Below, piece by piece: positions 63,701-64,000 of a stretch of 64,000 nt of DNA. The stretch's first letter is position 1. Each line of letters starts with the position of its first letter. Made by a program: the position numbers and the translations under genes. Location: the NCBI GenBank assembly GCA_010279815.1, contig QEOQ01000508.1, positions 130,936 through 194,935 of the forward strand. Direction: 5' to 3'. Source of the stretch: Brachionus plicatilis (lineage: Eukaryota > Rotifera > Eurotatoria > Ploima > Brachionidae). The notes beneath the pieces were generated by a model. The model searched no databases and was not told where the DNA came from. It worked only from the letters and a program-made list of their open reading frames with translations.

Positions 63701-64000
63701 AAATTGCTATTAGAAGTTTATGCATTGAAGAGCATCTTGAAGTTGACGATTAATTCAAAATATCATTTTAATTCAAAGATTATCATTAGATATTAAAATT
63801 AATCTTTTAATGAATTCAAATAATTCTAATGTAGCAAAATAAATTATTTATTTCGAAAATATTCGTAGGAAAGATCGATCTTTTCATTTAATTACTTAAT
63901 TTGAATTTAATATCTGAAATTCGTTTTTTAATTTTTTTTTAATTTTGAATGTTAGATACAAATAGAAACTTTTGAAATAAAAAATTTCAAAATTTATTCT

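Noticed and set aside
1..64000. CRISPR array, bacterial operon or viral genome
   Set aside because: Spliced animal genes throughout; no regularly spaced repeats and no viral genes seen.

Overview
The window is a low-GC (roughly three quarters A+T) piece of a ciliated invertebrate animal genome. Genes are split by many tiny introns (about 45-70 bp, GT-AG) plus a few kilobase-scale ones. An integrin alpha chain, an amine GPCR, an endosomal syntaxin and an inner-arm axonemal dynein chain together require a bilaterian-grade metazoan with motile cilia. Base composition and intron style fit a monogonont rotifer such as Brachionus, but that is inference. One run of N (59369-59451) marks a scaffold gap. 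I assembled gene models by hand from splice sites, reading phase and family similarity; every multi-exon model below stays in frame from end to end.

Layout. 1-4378 (minus): 3'-truncated gene for a long coiled-coil protein resembling the centriolar protein MPHOSPH9. 4379-7064: no gene seen. 7065-8132 (minus): eight-exon syntaxin-8 gene, head-to-head with 8506-13153 (plus), a 959-residue FASTK/RAP-like, probably mitochondrial protein. 13161-13697 (minus): intronless 178-residue orphan with a predicted N-terminal acylation signal, ending 7 bp from the previous stop. 13839-14776 (minus): DNALI1/p28, clear orthologue. 15716-34996 (plus): 27-exon gene for a 2237-residue pericentrin/AKAP9-type coiled-coil protein with a C-terminal PACT domain. 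34997-40684: no convincing gene, only two weak open stretches. 40685-56520 (plus): 16-exon integrin alpha gene (1315 residues). Its 9.5-kb intron 14 holds, on the opposite strand, a complete two-exon histamine H3-like GPCR (50820-52331), a piggyBac deletion derivative, a decayed LINE reverse-transcriptase fragment and a foldback element. 56521-64000: no gene seen; a gap, microsatellite, strong hairpin and inverted-repeat elements.

Three of the seven non-transposon genes wholly or partly left of 35 kb (MPHOSPH9-like, DNALI1, PACT protein) belong to the centrosome/cilium, two of them head-to-head. The strongest unusual points are the GPCR nested antisense in the integrin intron, the integrin's roughly 250-residue cytoplasmic tail with an SH3-type proline motif, and several inverted-repeat elements in introns and at the right end.
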